Assembly: GCA_003117195.1 (NCBI GenBank)
Contig: BDSI01000008.1
Coordinates: 1,801,747-1,865,746, forward strand
Source: Eudorina sp. 2006-703-Eu-15
Taxonomy: Eukaryota; Chlorophyta; Chlorophyceae; Chlamydomonadales; Volvocaceae
DNA: 64,000 bases
Direction of reading: 5' to 3'
Positions 35,141-46,800 of this stretch are shown here, piece after piece. The notes under the pieces were generated by a model, which saw only the letters and a list, made by a program, of their open reading frames with translations, did no database searches and was not told where the DNA came from. A program made the translations under genes and the position numbers. Each line of letters begins with the position of its first letter. The stretch's first letter is position 1.

Positions 35141-36099
35141 CAGGGTTGCGACCGTATTAGTTTTGGCCGTTTGCCGTATTATTGGACCTCAAATTTATAC
35201 GCCAGGCGTATTGGCGTAATGTACGACAGCTGAAATTCGCTGGGCGTAATGTTCAGGCTGTGGCGTATCGTTTCTTACAGTATTCTGCGCCAAAACACCT
35301 GAAAATTGCGGGCGAAACAATAGCGTATTCAACTGCGTCATAATAGCAGGGCTATCTCGCTCAGTAGTCGCAGGCTGGCATCATTGACCTTCCTTCTCAC
35401 TTGCCGCGTTTTCTTTCCCACACGCCCAAGACACGTATGGGCAGGCCAAAATGCCATTGAACATATTGTCAGTTTCAATGTTGGCACGCGCTGATATCAG
35501 CTCCCCCGAGTGCCTACCAGCGCGTGCAGAGCCAGACCGCCAGAAACTGATCACCTCGCCAATCAACTATAAAAGGCATCTCAAACAGTGAAAAGCGGAC
35601 AGCTATGCAAATCAGGTATGATACCCCGTCAGCCCGCTTCCGTGAACCCCCGTCCCCCCTCCACCACCCCTCCCCCGCATCCCCCGTCCACCGCTCCCCC
35701 CTCCCCCGCATCCCCGTCCACCGCTCCCCCCGCTGCAAAGTAGTCGCCTATTACTCCCGTTTTAGGCCCTGGTTTGGCCTTCTTGCGTTCGGGCCCGTCC
35801 GCATCATCCATCTCCGCCACTGGGCGTGAAACCTGAGATGGACTGTTTCACCTATGCCAAGAGATAAACTTCCTTTGATCAGTAGACTGAAGCTTTTGGA
35901 GAGTAGATGACGCGTTCATACGTTCATTTCATCATTTGCGCGCGGTTTCGGTGCCTGTACGACCTGAGCGATAAACGAATACGCCAAGAATACGCCCGGA
36001 ATACGCCGCCCTAAAAACCGACCACCGTCCAGGCGTATTATTGGCGTATTAGGGCGTATTGTGCTTGGCGTATTGTGCCGGAATACGGTCGCAACCCTG
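35141..36099. mobile_element. non-autonomous hAT DNA transposon, 959 bp
   Basis: Perfect 18-base terminal inverted repeats (CAGGGTTGCGACCGTATT at the left end, its reverse complement at the right) and an exact 8-bp target duplication are diagnostic of the hAT superfamily. Both ends carry many subterminal copies of GCGTATT in both orientations, likely transposase-binding sites. A minus-strand ORF at about 35811-35629 (DDADGPERKKAKPGPKTGV) may be the remnant of a transposase N-terminus with a nuclear-localisation-like KKAK. No catalytic domain is present, so the element depends on a transposase elsewhere. Perfect ends and duplication suggest a fairly recent insertion. Confidence 0.92.
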
Positions 36100-36107
36100 G
36101 TTCTGGC
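36100..36107 (+). repeat. 8-bp target-site duplication, right
   Basis: GTTCTGGC immediately right of the hAT element, identical to 35133-35140. Confidence 0.9.
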
Positions 36108-36559
36108 CTGGCAGTTAATTAACAGTTGGAAGCGGAAACGTTGCGGCCCGTCTTTCCTGCAACATCAGTCGTCCATTCGTTTGTGGTGTTTTGTTACATT
36201 GTTTCACGGTAGACTACCAGTACTGTGCTTTTCGCTGACTGAAATGCTCGGCCTTGGGGTACGACACCGTGTGAGTAAATTGCAGAACTCAGAGGTGCAA
36301 CCCTTGAAATTACTTTACACGTTCTCTCTAAAGCGCATTAGAGTAAGCGCCTCACAGTGGCACGCTACTTCCGCGAAAGCCCCCACCCGCCCTCCCTATT
36401 TCGCGGCAAGACAGCCGTGTGATTGGGCGCGGGTCCCTTGACACCTAGCGAGCAGCGGACGCGTGCACCGCTACGCCAGGCTAACAGACACCCGTTCACA
36501 TGAGATTCTCTGTGGAGTATACCCCGTGCGACCGCACCCGCGTCCCGGACACAAACCGC
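36108..36559. other. no gene recognised
   Basis: Lower-GC sequence between the hAT element and the recombinase fragment. It likely belongs to the same mobile-element zone. Confidence 0.4.
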
Positions 36560-36944
36560 GAACATCCCACCCACTGTCGCGCCGCTGCAATGGCTGCTGG
36601 GCCCCCAAGTGCCGGTGCTCATCGGTGTATCGCCTTAACACGGCCGTGCTCTTGATCTGCCCCAGCGACTTCAACTCCGACTGTTGTAGGCCCCGCTTAG
36701 CCGCCGCCTGGAGCGCCCCGCGGTGAAAGCTGTGGTTTGTTTCGCCCTCATAGAGCTGCGCATCGCGAAGGTAGCACCGGATGCGCGCCCCCAGCGCAGA
36801 GCTGCTCAGTGGCTCCTCCTTAAAGGACCGGCGGTTGTAGCGGACAGGCCGGAAGAGGTAGCAGCTGACGGCGCAACCCTCCGCAAGTCCGCATCCGGCT
36901 GACTGGCCCGCCAGACTTAGTAGGCGAAGGTCTGCGGGAAGCAT
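36560..36944 (-). pseudogene. tyrosine recombinase C-terminal fragment
   Basis: The minus-strand ORF carries the end of a tyrosine-recombinase catalytic domain: LYEGETNHSFHRGALQAAA holds the H-x-x-R motif, and STAVLRRYTDEHRHLG holds the nucleophile Tyr in its usual spacing. Similar domains occur in DIRS/Kangaroo-type retroelements and Cryptons of green algae. The first catalytic Arg and the N-terminal half are not seen, nor are reverse transcriptase or gag, so this is a fragment. The reading frame runs on to 36471 beyond the conserved part. Confidence 0.6.
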
Positions 36945-37131
36945 ACCGCCGGGCGTGCCAGGTTTGACTTCAAGAATACAGCGGGTGCCCGTTGCGCCCG
37001 GTAGTGCGCCAATGGCAAGGATTCAGTACGGCGAAGGGCTGGCAGTTCTCAGCGAGGCTAACCTACCCGCATGACCAGAAATGGGCGAGATTCACCCTCA
37101 AAGCGAGTTAGGTAGCGGCCACAGATCATCA

Positions 37132-37207
37132 GGGCTCAGGGCGCGCCCTAAGAAATACGTCTTTTGGGGGGTCAGGGCGCGCCTCAGCCAATGCGCGCCC
37201 TGAGCCC
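37132..37207. repeat. inverted repeat GGGCTCAGGGCGCGC
   Basis: A 15-base arm at 37132-37146 is the exact reverse complement of 37193-37207, with a related GGTCAGGGCGCGCC inside the loop. Possibly the end of the element that carried the recombinase fragment. Confidence 0.7.
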
Positions 37208-39255
37208 CGAAACAGCCTTCGCGCCGCGTGTGCGGTTGTTTTTTGGGTGGGGCCCCAGCGCGAAGCGCGTTCGGGGGCCCCCGCCCCCTAGGATTGCCCA
37301 TGTCCGTGTGTCCGTCATGCGTGGGTAACGGCAAAACGTTCATTATCCGCTAAACCCTAATTAACTAATTCGCAATGTTTGTCATATTAATTGTCCTCTA
37401 TTGCAAGGTATCCTTGGTTTGGCTGACAAAAAAATTTTGCGTGCAAACGGTCAAAGTAAAGCTCTGCGGTCTCCATGGACCCAGATCAACGTCCGCCCAA
37501 CGCCTCTCGCGCTCATATATGTTTCAACAGGTGCCGCGTGATGAATATTGGACTTATGAATGGGCGGCGCGTGCTAAATTGAACTTCCATAGTGTTCTTA
37601 TGTTTGAACATAAAGATACTACCAACATTAAGATTTGCCTTTCTGTCTTGCCAGATGAATACAATTCAACAATATGTATTTAATCAAAGTTTCAAGATGC
37701 AAAGGGATAGCATACCGTGTACCAACGAGTTCTCCAGTCCCAATGGCCGAAGTCCGGGTCTCACCGCGGCTTTTTCGCACCCTGTTTTTGCCTTATATTT
37801 GCTATGTAACTATTGATGGCAAACTTTACAGGTTCACGTCTGCTGCGGGCGTGCAACTGAAGGGCTGCATGCTTGCCGACGGACCAAACAACTACAGTTT
37901 CACGGCAAAACAAAAATGCATCAAGCTTGCTTTTTGATATCTGCTTGACAGACAGATGTGGTAGTGCAGAGGCGTCCAGCGTTACGATATAATGCAGATG
38001 CGGTGACCGCCGTTGGCGGCGCGTACTGCAGGTTGGTTTCGGGGCTACCCTACCTGCTTGAGCTTGCTCAATCTATGCACGCCGATCCACCTTCAACATC
38101 AACGACACCCGCAATGGCACCCTTTCACTCTCTCACACTCTTGCGCGGTAACAGAGTTTCCGTTGTAAAGCAAGCGGCCTGTACGGATTGTAGAGGGCCC
38201 CGCCCTTTTTCCGGCTTCAAGGAAGCCGACCCCCTACTTGTCGTGCGATAGGTGTCTGTCCTCCGGGTTCGTGCGCCTTAGGTTAGGCCGGTCCCGGTGC
38301 GGGGGAGGTTTTGCCTTGACTCTGGTTCCCTTTTGCCTCCCCCTACGCCAGCCTGGGTCCGATCTCGCTCGAGGGAATCAGAGGTGGCGCACGTGTCTGT
38401 TGATCGGCCGTTGGGGGTTGTCGATGCGCTGTCTGTGGGTGGGTTCTGTGGCCTCGATGGCTTCTCCTGCGCGTTTCGGAGGAGCGTTGCGCTTGCCTCG
38501 CTTGGCTGTGCCGCAGGCTGAGGCGGTAGTTGACAGCCTAAGGCGGCAGGGCGTTAGGCTGCCACGCACGTGCCAGCAGAGAGAGATAGGTTAGTAGCGC
38601 TGATTTAGAGCGCTCAGCTGGCGTGCGGTCTCGGCGGCATGTACCTTACCCCCTTTTCCTGTTTCACCTCCTAAGCTAGGGCGAGGCTTGGCGGTTGGTT
38701 GCGGTTGAGGCTTAGGTTTCCGTGCAAACGTCGAACGAACGAGTGTACGAGTGTACGAGCGTACGTGTGAACGGGGTTGTGTAATTGGGGTTCGGGGTTA
38801 ATACTGCCTGTCGAACCGCAGCAGATCACAAATGTGAGGATATGGCTTGGTGCATGGTGCTGCAGTACTTGCGGGGATGCTCGCTGTAAGAATCTTGTTA
38901 TCGACCATCATGAAACGAACGTTTGATCATCACGGAGCTTCAGCGACGGCGCGCAGGCATCGAGCAACACCCAGGCGTTCGGCTGTGATCACGGCTCTTC
39001 CAACCTTCACGCCAGGTTCAAGCAGCAGTGCGCGGAGTGCCAGAGAACGTTTCCTCACGTTCCTCTTAGCGTGCAGTGCCCAATCTGGGCAACTGCATAA
39101 GGAACAAAGCGTAGCACCAAAAATACAGATGGGAGTCGCATCGTGCCGACCTGCAGTTCCGTGGTGGGCTTCCAACGAATGCTGTCCGCCTTTAAAACCT
39201 GTGCGTGCCCTTCAGTCGCATGCATTACCCATAAGCACCCCGCCCTCCGCCACCT
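37208..39255. other. intergenic region, partly AT-rich, no gene recognised
   Basis: 37340-37950 is clearly AT-richer than the rest of the window. It has two plus-strand ORFs (37375-37683 and 37674-37937) without recognisable motifs. A short GTGTACGA-type tandem lies near 38735-38768. The remainder shows nothing identifiable. Confidence 0.4.
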
Positions 39256-39310
39256 CACACCCACACCCACACCCACACCCACACCCACACCCACACCCAC
39301 GCCCACACAC
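39256..39310 (-). repeat. small CCCACA array (GGGTGT on minus strand)
   Basis: About eight copies of the hexamer seen at 24205-27116, in the opposite orientation. Confidence 0.85.
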
Positions 39311-39484
39311 ATGTTGACGCAGCGCCAACCGCAAATCCCAACCGCCAGTCAGGTCTTCGGAGGCCATCCCACCTGACGAGCACGCCCATTGACCGCACCA
39401 AAACCCTAGCGGGGCAGGCGCCGGCCACACCGTCGTATGATCGTCCACCAGCACAGTTAGCGTCAGCCTCACTGTCCGCGGTTA

Positions 39485-39660
39485 ACGTCAATGTCAGTGT
39501 AAATGATAATACTTTTCAGGGTCCGCTGTAACATTGATTCAATGTAAGCGGGACTAAGGCTCCACCCTGTAGCGGTTGCATTACTGATACCAGCGTTGAC
39601 GTCAAACGTCAGCATAAACGTCAATGTAAGAGTTGACGGCAAATGTCAGCGTCAGCGACA
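39485..39660 (+). repeat. GTCAAYGTCAG-rich stretch with clustered TGTAA
   Basis: Short interspersed repeats of ACGTCAA and GTCAG, with four plus-strand TGTAA at about 39498, 39527, 39543 and 39624. They could end a plus-strand transcript from the left; no such gene was recognised. Confidence 0.4.
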
Positions 39661-39758
39661 GCTTCACGGATCCAACAAATTTTCAATTTGCGGTCGCGTT
39701 CTCCTAAACATTGCCATCGGGGGACATCGCCGTCTCCCCCCCGTTGGCGTTGCCGGCC

Positions 39759-42700
39759 TCAAAGGTCCGGCACGGGCCCGACCTTCAGGAACTTGGCCAC
39801 GAAGAAGCCGATGGTGTCCAGCTCCGGGTCTGAGGGGTCGAACCGCTGCACCAGGGCCGCCTCCGCCTCCGTCAGCCACGCCTCGCCCCCGCGCTCCGAA
39901 ACCGCCTGGGCGGAAGTCGTGCCCGGCGGCGCAGCGCAGCCGTCCGCGGGTCTGTGGCCAGGTACCTCATCGCCTGACGACGGCGGCGGCGGCGGCGGCG
40001 GCGGCAGCGCAGCAGCAGCAGCAGCCGCGGTCGACCCGCCGATGGGTCGACCCGCCTCTTCCATGGCCGGGTGGCGGCCCACCAACCCTGGGCTCCCGAG
40101 GTGGGGCGGCCCAGCGGCGACCAGCTTGAAACTGCTGCCGTACCTGTCCAGCAGGTATCGTACGCATGCCTCGTTCTCGCCTGCGTCCAGCGATCACACG
40201 GAGGTGGAGGTTGGGCGTAGGGACACATGGACCCCCTTGAGAAAGGTTTCGGAGCGCAGATAGCGCGGATCGGGCGGATCGCGGTGGCGGCCATCCTCGG
40301 TTGATGCCCACGATGCGAGAGGCGCTCCCACAGAGCTGCGCAGGCCCGTTGGACCGGCCGGGTGGGGGCCACGCGGGACCCACCCCTGGGTAACAGGACA
40401 GTCCCGGACGTCCCCGCAGCTTCCCCGCTACGCGTCCCCCAAACACCGTCCCGTCCCGAGGCCATCCCAGTGCAACCATATGCGGTGCCGATCAGCCGGC
40501 AGCGGTGGGCAGCGTGAGTCCATCTGCGTCCGTTGCGTGAACAAGGACGTCAGTATTGCGAGTCACGAGGACGCATGCCACGTGAGGCGTAGCCCAAAGC
40601 GAGCCCCCACCGCCTGCAGGGTCCAAGTTCCACCCACGCCCCAGACCTGACCACAGGCGCCTCGGCGCCGGACACCTCAGCCTCAGCAAGCGGTGATCCC
40701 CAGCCCCGTACAGTCGCGACGGCCCCCTCCCGACACTACCCGACAAGCCGACCCTTGCCCATCAAGACCCTGCCCCTGTCAAGGAACCTCCGCGTCTGCG
40801 GACCCACGAACCCACCCGGGTTGATGGTGCAGGTGGAGTAGACCAGGTGGCCTCCCACCCGCAGCAGCCGCACCGCCGAGTCCATGAGGCGGCGCTGCGC
40901 GGCCGCGCACTGGCGCAGGTACAGCGCCGTCGCCTGCTGCTGCAGCCGCGGCCGCAGCCCCAGCGCGGAGCAGGGCGCGTCCAGCAGCACGTAGTCGAAG
41001 GACTCGGGCGGGTAGGAGGCGGGGCCGGAGGACGTCAGCGCAGCTGGCGGCCGGGGGATCGGGCGAGCAGCGGCGGGGCGCAAGAGGGGATGCGGGAGGG
41101 AGGTATAGGAAATTGGTAGACATATTCAAACCGTGCTGCGCGGGAGGGAGGAAGTAAGGGCGGTGAGACGCGCAGACAGGGACGCGCCGGGTCCGGGGCG
41201 CCGAGGCGTGTATGGGTTTGTATGGGGAGTCCAGGCTGTGCCTGAGGCCGCGAGCCGCAAGCCCCGCAGCATATAGGCAATAGCCGGCGCCTCAGGTCTC
41301 CGGCAGTGCCGCCGTGCGCGGGCCACAGATCCGGCGCACAGAAATTCCACCCGGGGTCGGGCGGCCCATAGATGGCGCGCCTACATCCTCCGCGCTCCTC
41401 ATGATGGCCCCTGCCGAGGCGCTGGAGCCCAGCGGCCGGTCCCAGCTGTCGCCGCGCCAAGACCCTAGCACCGCACCGCACCGCACCGAACGGAGCGACC
41501 CACCGTCCCGTGGCTCCGGCGGCGTTATGCCCCGCTTGAGCATCGCGGCTCGCCGCCGCTCCTCCCGCAGCCGCGCCTTCTCCGACACGGGGGCCCGACC
41601 CGCCGCAGCCGCGCCGCCGCCGCCGCCCCCGCCGCCAACCCCAGACGCACTGCACGGGCCGTCCCCGTCGCCGCTCTGGATGCCATCTGCGCCTGCGCTC
41701 GCAGCTGCTACCGCCGTGCTGCCATTCCGGTGGAGGTCAGCATCCTCGTCCCCGGGTGCTGACCCATGGGTCTCCTGCCCATTCAATGCGCATGGTGGGG
41801 GTGGGGCGGCTGGTGGCGCACTGTGATCTTGGGTGCTGGTGCCGTGACCCGTAGGTCGTTCCAGCGCCTTGCCCGCGTCCATCTTGCGGGCCTTGATGCA
41901 AGTGACCCCCAGCTCCTGGGCCAGGGACAGGATGTCTTGGGCCTTGGCGTGCGTGCGGTCGAAGGCGACGATCTGGGGGAGGGGTGGCGCGGCGGAGGGA
42001 GGGTGTGCAGCGAAATTGTAGTCAAGAACATGAAACTGCACTGAATGCCAAAACAAGGATCCGGTTGGTGGAGGCAAATCGGTGCGGTCAGAGGGGGTTG
42101 CAGGCGGTGCAAAGCGAGACGAGGAAGGAGACCGGACAGCAATGCGGGGCAGGGGGCAGCGGAGACGGCACCGCCAGCGCACCTCAGCTTGACACGCGCC
42201 CACGCACACTGAGATCGCTGAGATACCCTAGCGCTCCTGGTGACAGGATCCAGACAGGATTCAGAAGGGATCCAGACAGGACCCATTCGTGGGATGGCGC
42301 CGGGCGTTTGAGGGCGCGCCACACACTGTGCGGGATTCGTAACCGGTAGCTAGCAGCACCACGAGCCAGCCCCTTATGGCGTTTCCGTTGCCCGCGACCC
42401 GTCGCCGCCGCATCCGCAAGGCAACGTGACCCCTCCCGTCCACCGGTATGTCTACCGATTTCCTATGCCCTCCTGGCTAACATGCGCGCCTACATACCGT
42501 TGGCATACCAAGGCCCGGAACAAAGCCGCAACGGTCGCAGCAACAACGGCCTCACGTCCCATGGCAACCAACTACCGGTAAATGCTGCCCCAAGCTCGCA
42601 TTTGACCAGTTATCCTTTGCGCCGACCAGGTGCTCACGGATCCCTCCTCCCTTCCCTTTTGGGGTCCCCCTCCCCCCCCCTGCCCGGCCGCGGACGCACC

Positions 42701-43816
42701 CCCTCCCCCAACCTTTGGGGACTGGGGTACCCCTCCCCCCCTGCCCGGCCGCGGACGCACCTCCCCTCGGTCGCCCATGATTTGCGCCAACAGGGTGGTC
42801 TTGCCGCCGGGCGCCGCGCACATGTCCAGCACCCGGCTGCCTGGGGCGGGGGCCAGCGCCAGGGCCGCCACCAGGCTGGGCAGGTTCTGGAGCATCACCC
42901 AGCCAGACGGCAGGCCGCCTGGGCGTACGTGTGCGGTGCGTGGGGAGGTTCAGGGTCTGTCAATGTGTTTAGAGAAGAGACCCGCCCGACCCAAAACAAT
43001 AGTGATGTGGACGTGCGTGCATAGCCAGGAAGCCCGCCGGATCCCGTTCCCGCCGGGCCCCGTTTGCGTGTGCGTATGTTCAGGCAAGTAAACCACCCGT
43101 GTGCTTGGGTGTGGTTTACACGGGCAAGCATGACGGTAACAGGTTTGGTCCGGGTGGGTACTTTCGTTACATGTTCAGGGCAGGCAGCGTGTGTGACTAT
43201 CAAGGCGCGTGCCCGCGCCTTCGGCATGCACACGTGTGCAAACAATGCCCGGTCTCAGACCCAATGAGTGGAGCGGTCATGGACGCATGAGCCGAAGCCG
43301 GGATTGTGCGTGTTTAACAAGAAGCCCACCCATAATTGCCCAGGTCCGGATACTTACCAAAACCTGCGATTTACTTACCATTGGCAATACCACAAGACAA
43401 TTATGCCAGGCAAGCAAGACGACCGCGCCACCACCAGGGCGCAGCGCAAGCACAGGCGTAGCAACAGTGCACTATGGAAAACGGACGGACGGAGCGCATA
43501 TATTACCTTTATATGCAGGGAAGAATGACGTAGCGAGGCAAGGAGTAGTGAAGTTGACGAAGGACGGCGCGTGTGTGACGAGCGAGAGAGACCAGCGCGA
43601 CCCCCCGTGTGTGAATGTGTGACGGACTGGGAATGTCGGGGCTGTTTTCACCTTATTACTCACCCATCCTCTGGTCCGTGCACCGCCCCATCTCCCCGCC
43701 CGCCCAGCCCCCCCGCCCCAGCACTCACCCACAGCGGGCGGCACCCGGAACACCGGCTTCACCAGCTCCAGCGCCACACCCTCCCTGGACCGGAACATCT
43801 CCTGTGGTGGACCACC

Positions 43817-43850
<34 letters not shown>

Positions 43851-46800
43851 ACGTTTTGGGCACTGCTCTGCCCCGTGCATGTCACGCACACACGAAATGG
43901 GGAGTCGGGCGCGCACCCTTGGTTGGGAGCGAGGGGACAGAGGCCCGTTGCGCTCCTCTCCCCCGTCTCCGAGAGAGGCTTTCTGTGTCGGTCTTTCCGT
44001 TACGGCTGGGCTGGCGCAGTCCCTGGCCAGCGTTGGGCTCCGCCACCAATTCCCTGCCGGGTCTTGCTTCGTTTGCATGCTGGGCCCACTTTTGTGCGGC
44101 TCCCTTGTTGCTGCTGTTTCCCATTCCGGCAGGGGCGGGGCGGGAGCGCGGGACCACCCCATCCCATGTACTTGCTCTGGCAGCAGCGCATTATAAATAT
44201 GTCTGCCAATTTCCTAAACGGTACCCCATCCATGGGGTCGTGGTCGTGGTTGCTGTGGTTGGGTGCGGACCCACCTGTCGTGACATGGCGGCGCGGGCCA
44301 GCCCCACGTACATGCCCGACCGCGGGGGGACCGGCCCCTGACTGCTGCTCGTCCAGCCGTGAGGCAGCGCGGGCGGTGCAGGTTGCGCAGCCGCCGCCGC
44401 GGCAGCCGCCGCCGCCGCAGCCGAAGAAGAAGGTGCGGAGCCGTCAGCCGCGCCGCTGTCGGGGCCGCCGTCGGCCTGCCCAGATGCCGCGCGGCTCCGC
44501 TTATGGCATCGGCCGGACTGAGGATCCGACCCACGGGCCCCTTCCCCCGCATCCGCCGGGGGTGCAGCATGGGGTCCGCCCGCCGCACCCGCGGCTGCCT
44601 CAGCCCCCGCGGGACGGGGCGACGTGCCCACGTCCGCAAGAACCAAAGGATCGCCGTCGGGGACTGCGGCGGCAGTTCCGACAGCTGTGGCACCCTTGAC
44701 AGCTGCGGCAGCTACCCCCCTGGGTACGGCGGCGGGCTGCGACAGCGAGGTGTACAGTGTGGTCCCGCGGGTCACCTCGGGGGTGTCACTGCGGGCAGCA
44801 CAGGGCGGGCAGGTGGGCATCAGGTTGGATGACTGCAAGCGAGGAACCTGGCTACTACCGTATGGAAGGGCCCCCACCGATTAATGAAATACCGAAGCCC
44901 GTCAGACGGGAGCGGGAGTGCGGCAAGGGGGTACAGGAAATTGGTAGACATATTGGAACTGAGCTGCGGCAAGGGGGGTACAAGACAGTGTTGAAAGAAA
45001 CAAGGAGACTGCGCTGCTGCCAGAGCCGATCGTCCAGGTGTGGCCCAGGAGCGCCTGCGCCTCGGCGCCTCCCTGTCCAGCTGCCTGCGCCCATGAAACT
45101 GGAACCTCCCCGATCGGACCGACAGCGCCGTTCGCATCAGCCACCCCGAGCCACGTGCACTAACCCCCCTCCCCTCTCGTCCGCCTGCCCCGGCCTTCCC
45201 CGGCTTTCCCAATTCCGTTCCATCCTGACGCCTCCCCACCCCCGCCTGCTGCCGTGTCTACTCCTGGCCTCCTTTTTATTCCATCCGATGAACCCGCCCC
45301 TTATCCGCTGCCCTGCTCCCAGCAGCCCCTCATGTCAATCAAAACAGCGCTGCCCCGCTGCCCCACTCCCCGCTGCCCCGCTCCCCGCTGCCCCAATTCC
45401 CGCTGCCCCACTCCCCGCTGCCCCGCTCCCCGCTGCCCCAATTCCCGCTGCCCCGCTCCCCGCTGCCCCACTCCCCGTGCCCCGGCCCCCGCTGCCCTTT
45501 GGCCCCAGTGCCCTGCCACGAAGCGGTCCTCACCTGCCCGGCTTCTCCCTGGCTACCGATACCGCCACCAGGTCCCCTCGCGCCACCCCCGCACTGGCCG
45601 CCAGCACCCCCGGCACGAACACCGGGGCGCCCCGCAGCACCGCCTCACCCGCCTTGCGGCTCACGACCACCTCTCGGCCGCCTGAACGCCCGTTTGGCAC
45701 CAGGGGGCGGGGCAAGGCGGGGGTGCGACACGGGCGGAGAGAGAGCTGCGGGTGAAGGCAGGGGGACCTCAACCTAGAGGGGGGACGTGTGTTCTCAGGC
45801 GGGTGGACCAGGTGCGCGTGACATGCACGGGGCAGAGAACGATGTGTCCACAACATTGCCCGTAGAGGGAGAGGTGTGTTTAGATAAGAGACCCACCCGA
45901 CCCGAAGGTGTGTGAAAGAGGTGTGTGGGGGGTATGGGCATTAGGCGGATGTGTTGAAGCTACGTTGCTGTCCGAGTGAAGGTCCGATGAGGAGGAGGGA
46001 GGGGGTAGGTCGCGGTCCTCGGAACCTGGAGTTGCAGCGATTCCGGTCCTGATGGGGATGCGAGGAGGAGGAGAGGGCGGCAGGGAGCCTGCCCGAGCGC
46101 GTGAGCGGCAGCCAGACCGGAGTGCGCCCGCCACCGCGGGCGGTTCCGCCGCACCCGGGCGGCCGCAGGACATGCACTACATGCACTAGTTTGCCGTTGC
46201 TGTCGTTACCTGTCGCTTCGTACGACACATCGTGCGGGCCGCTTCCCCGCAGGATGACTGCGCAGGGCACCTTGCAAGGGACATGGTCGCAGTGGGCGGG
46301 CGGGGGCGAGAGAGGGGTACAGGAATTTGGTAGACAGATTGAAGCCGCGCTCCTGCCATGGATGGGGAGGGGGCCGCGGGTGCGGCGGGGCAGTCGGGAG
46401 GCGCTAAGCGGCGACTATATGGAGAGCACGAGGCGCCTGGTTACACGAGGCGCCGGGTTACAGCCTCGCCGACTCGGGCAGAGATCTCTACACTGACCCG
46501 CACCTCGGCCCCGTCACACCCTCTGGTCCATGGTCCTCAGTATCCCGCGACCCAGATGGCCGGTTCCGACTGCACCCACTGAGAGAGGGCGTCATCCCGG
46601 ACGGCACACCTCTCCCCCTGCCGGAGCCGGAGGGGCGCCGCCCACCCCCGGGCCATCCCAGCAGGCCGGTCTCCCCCGCACGACCTGAACCTATTCCCCT
46701 GATGCTCTGAGACCCGCCCGGAGGGCTTCCCCGGCCTCGTGAGCAGTCCGCGACCCGGCCTAACAACTTCCTCCTGACCCCAGCACCTCCCTCCCACCCC

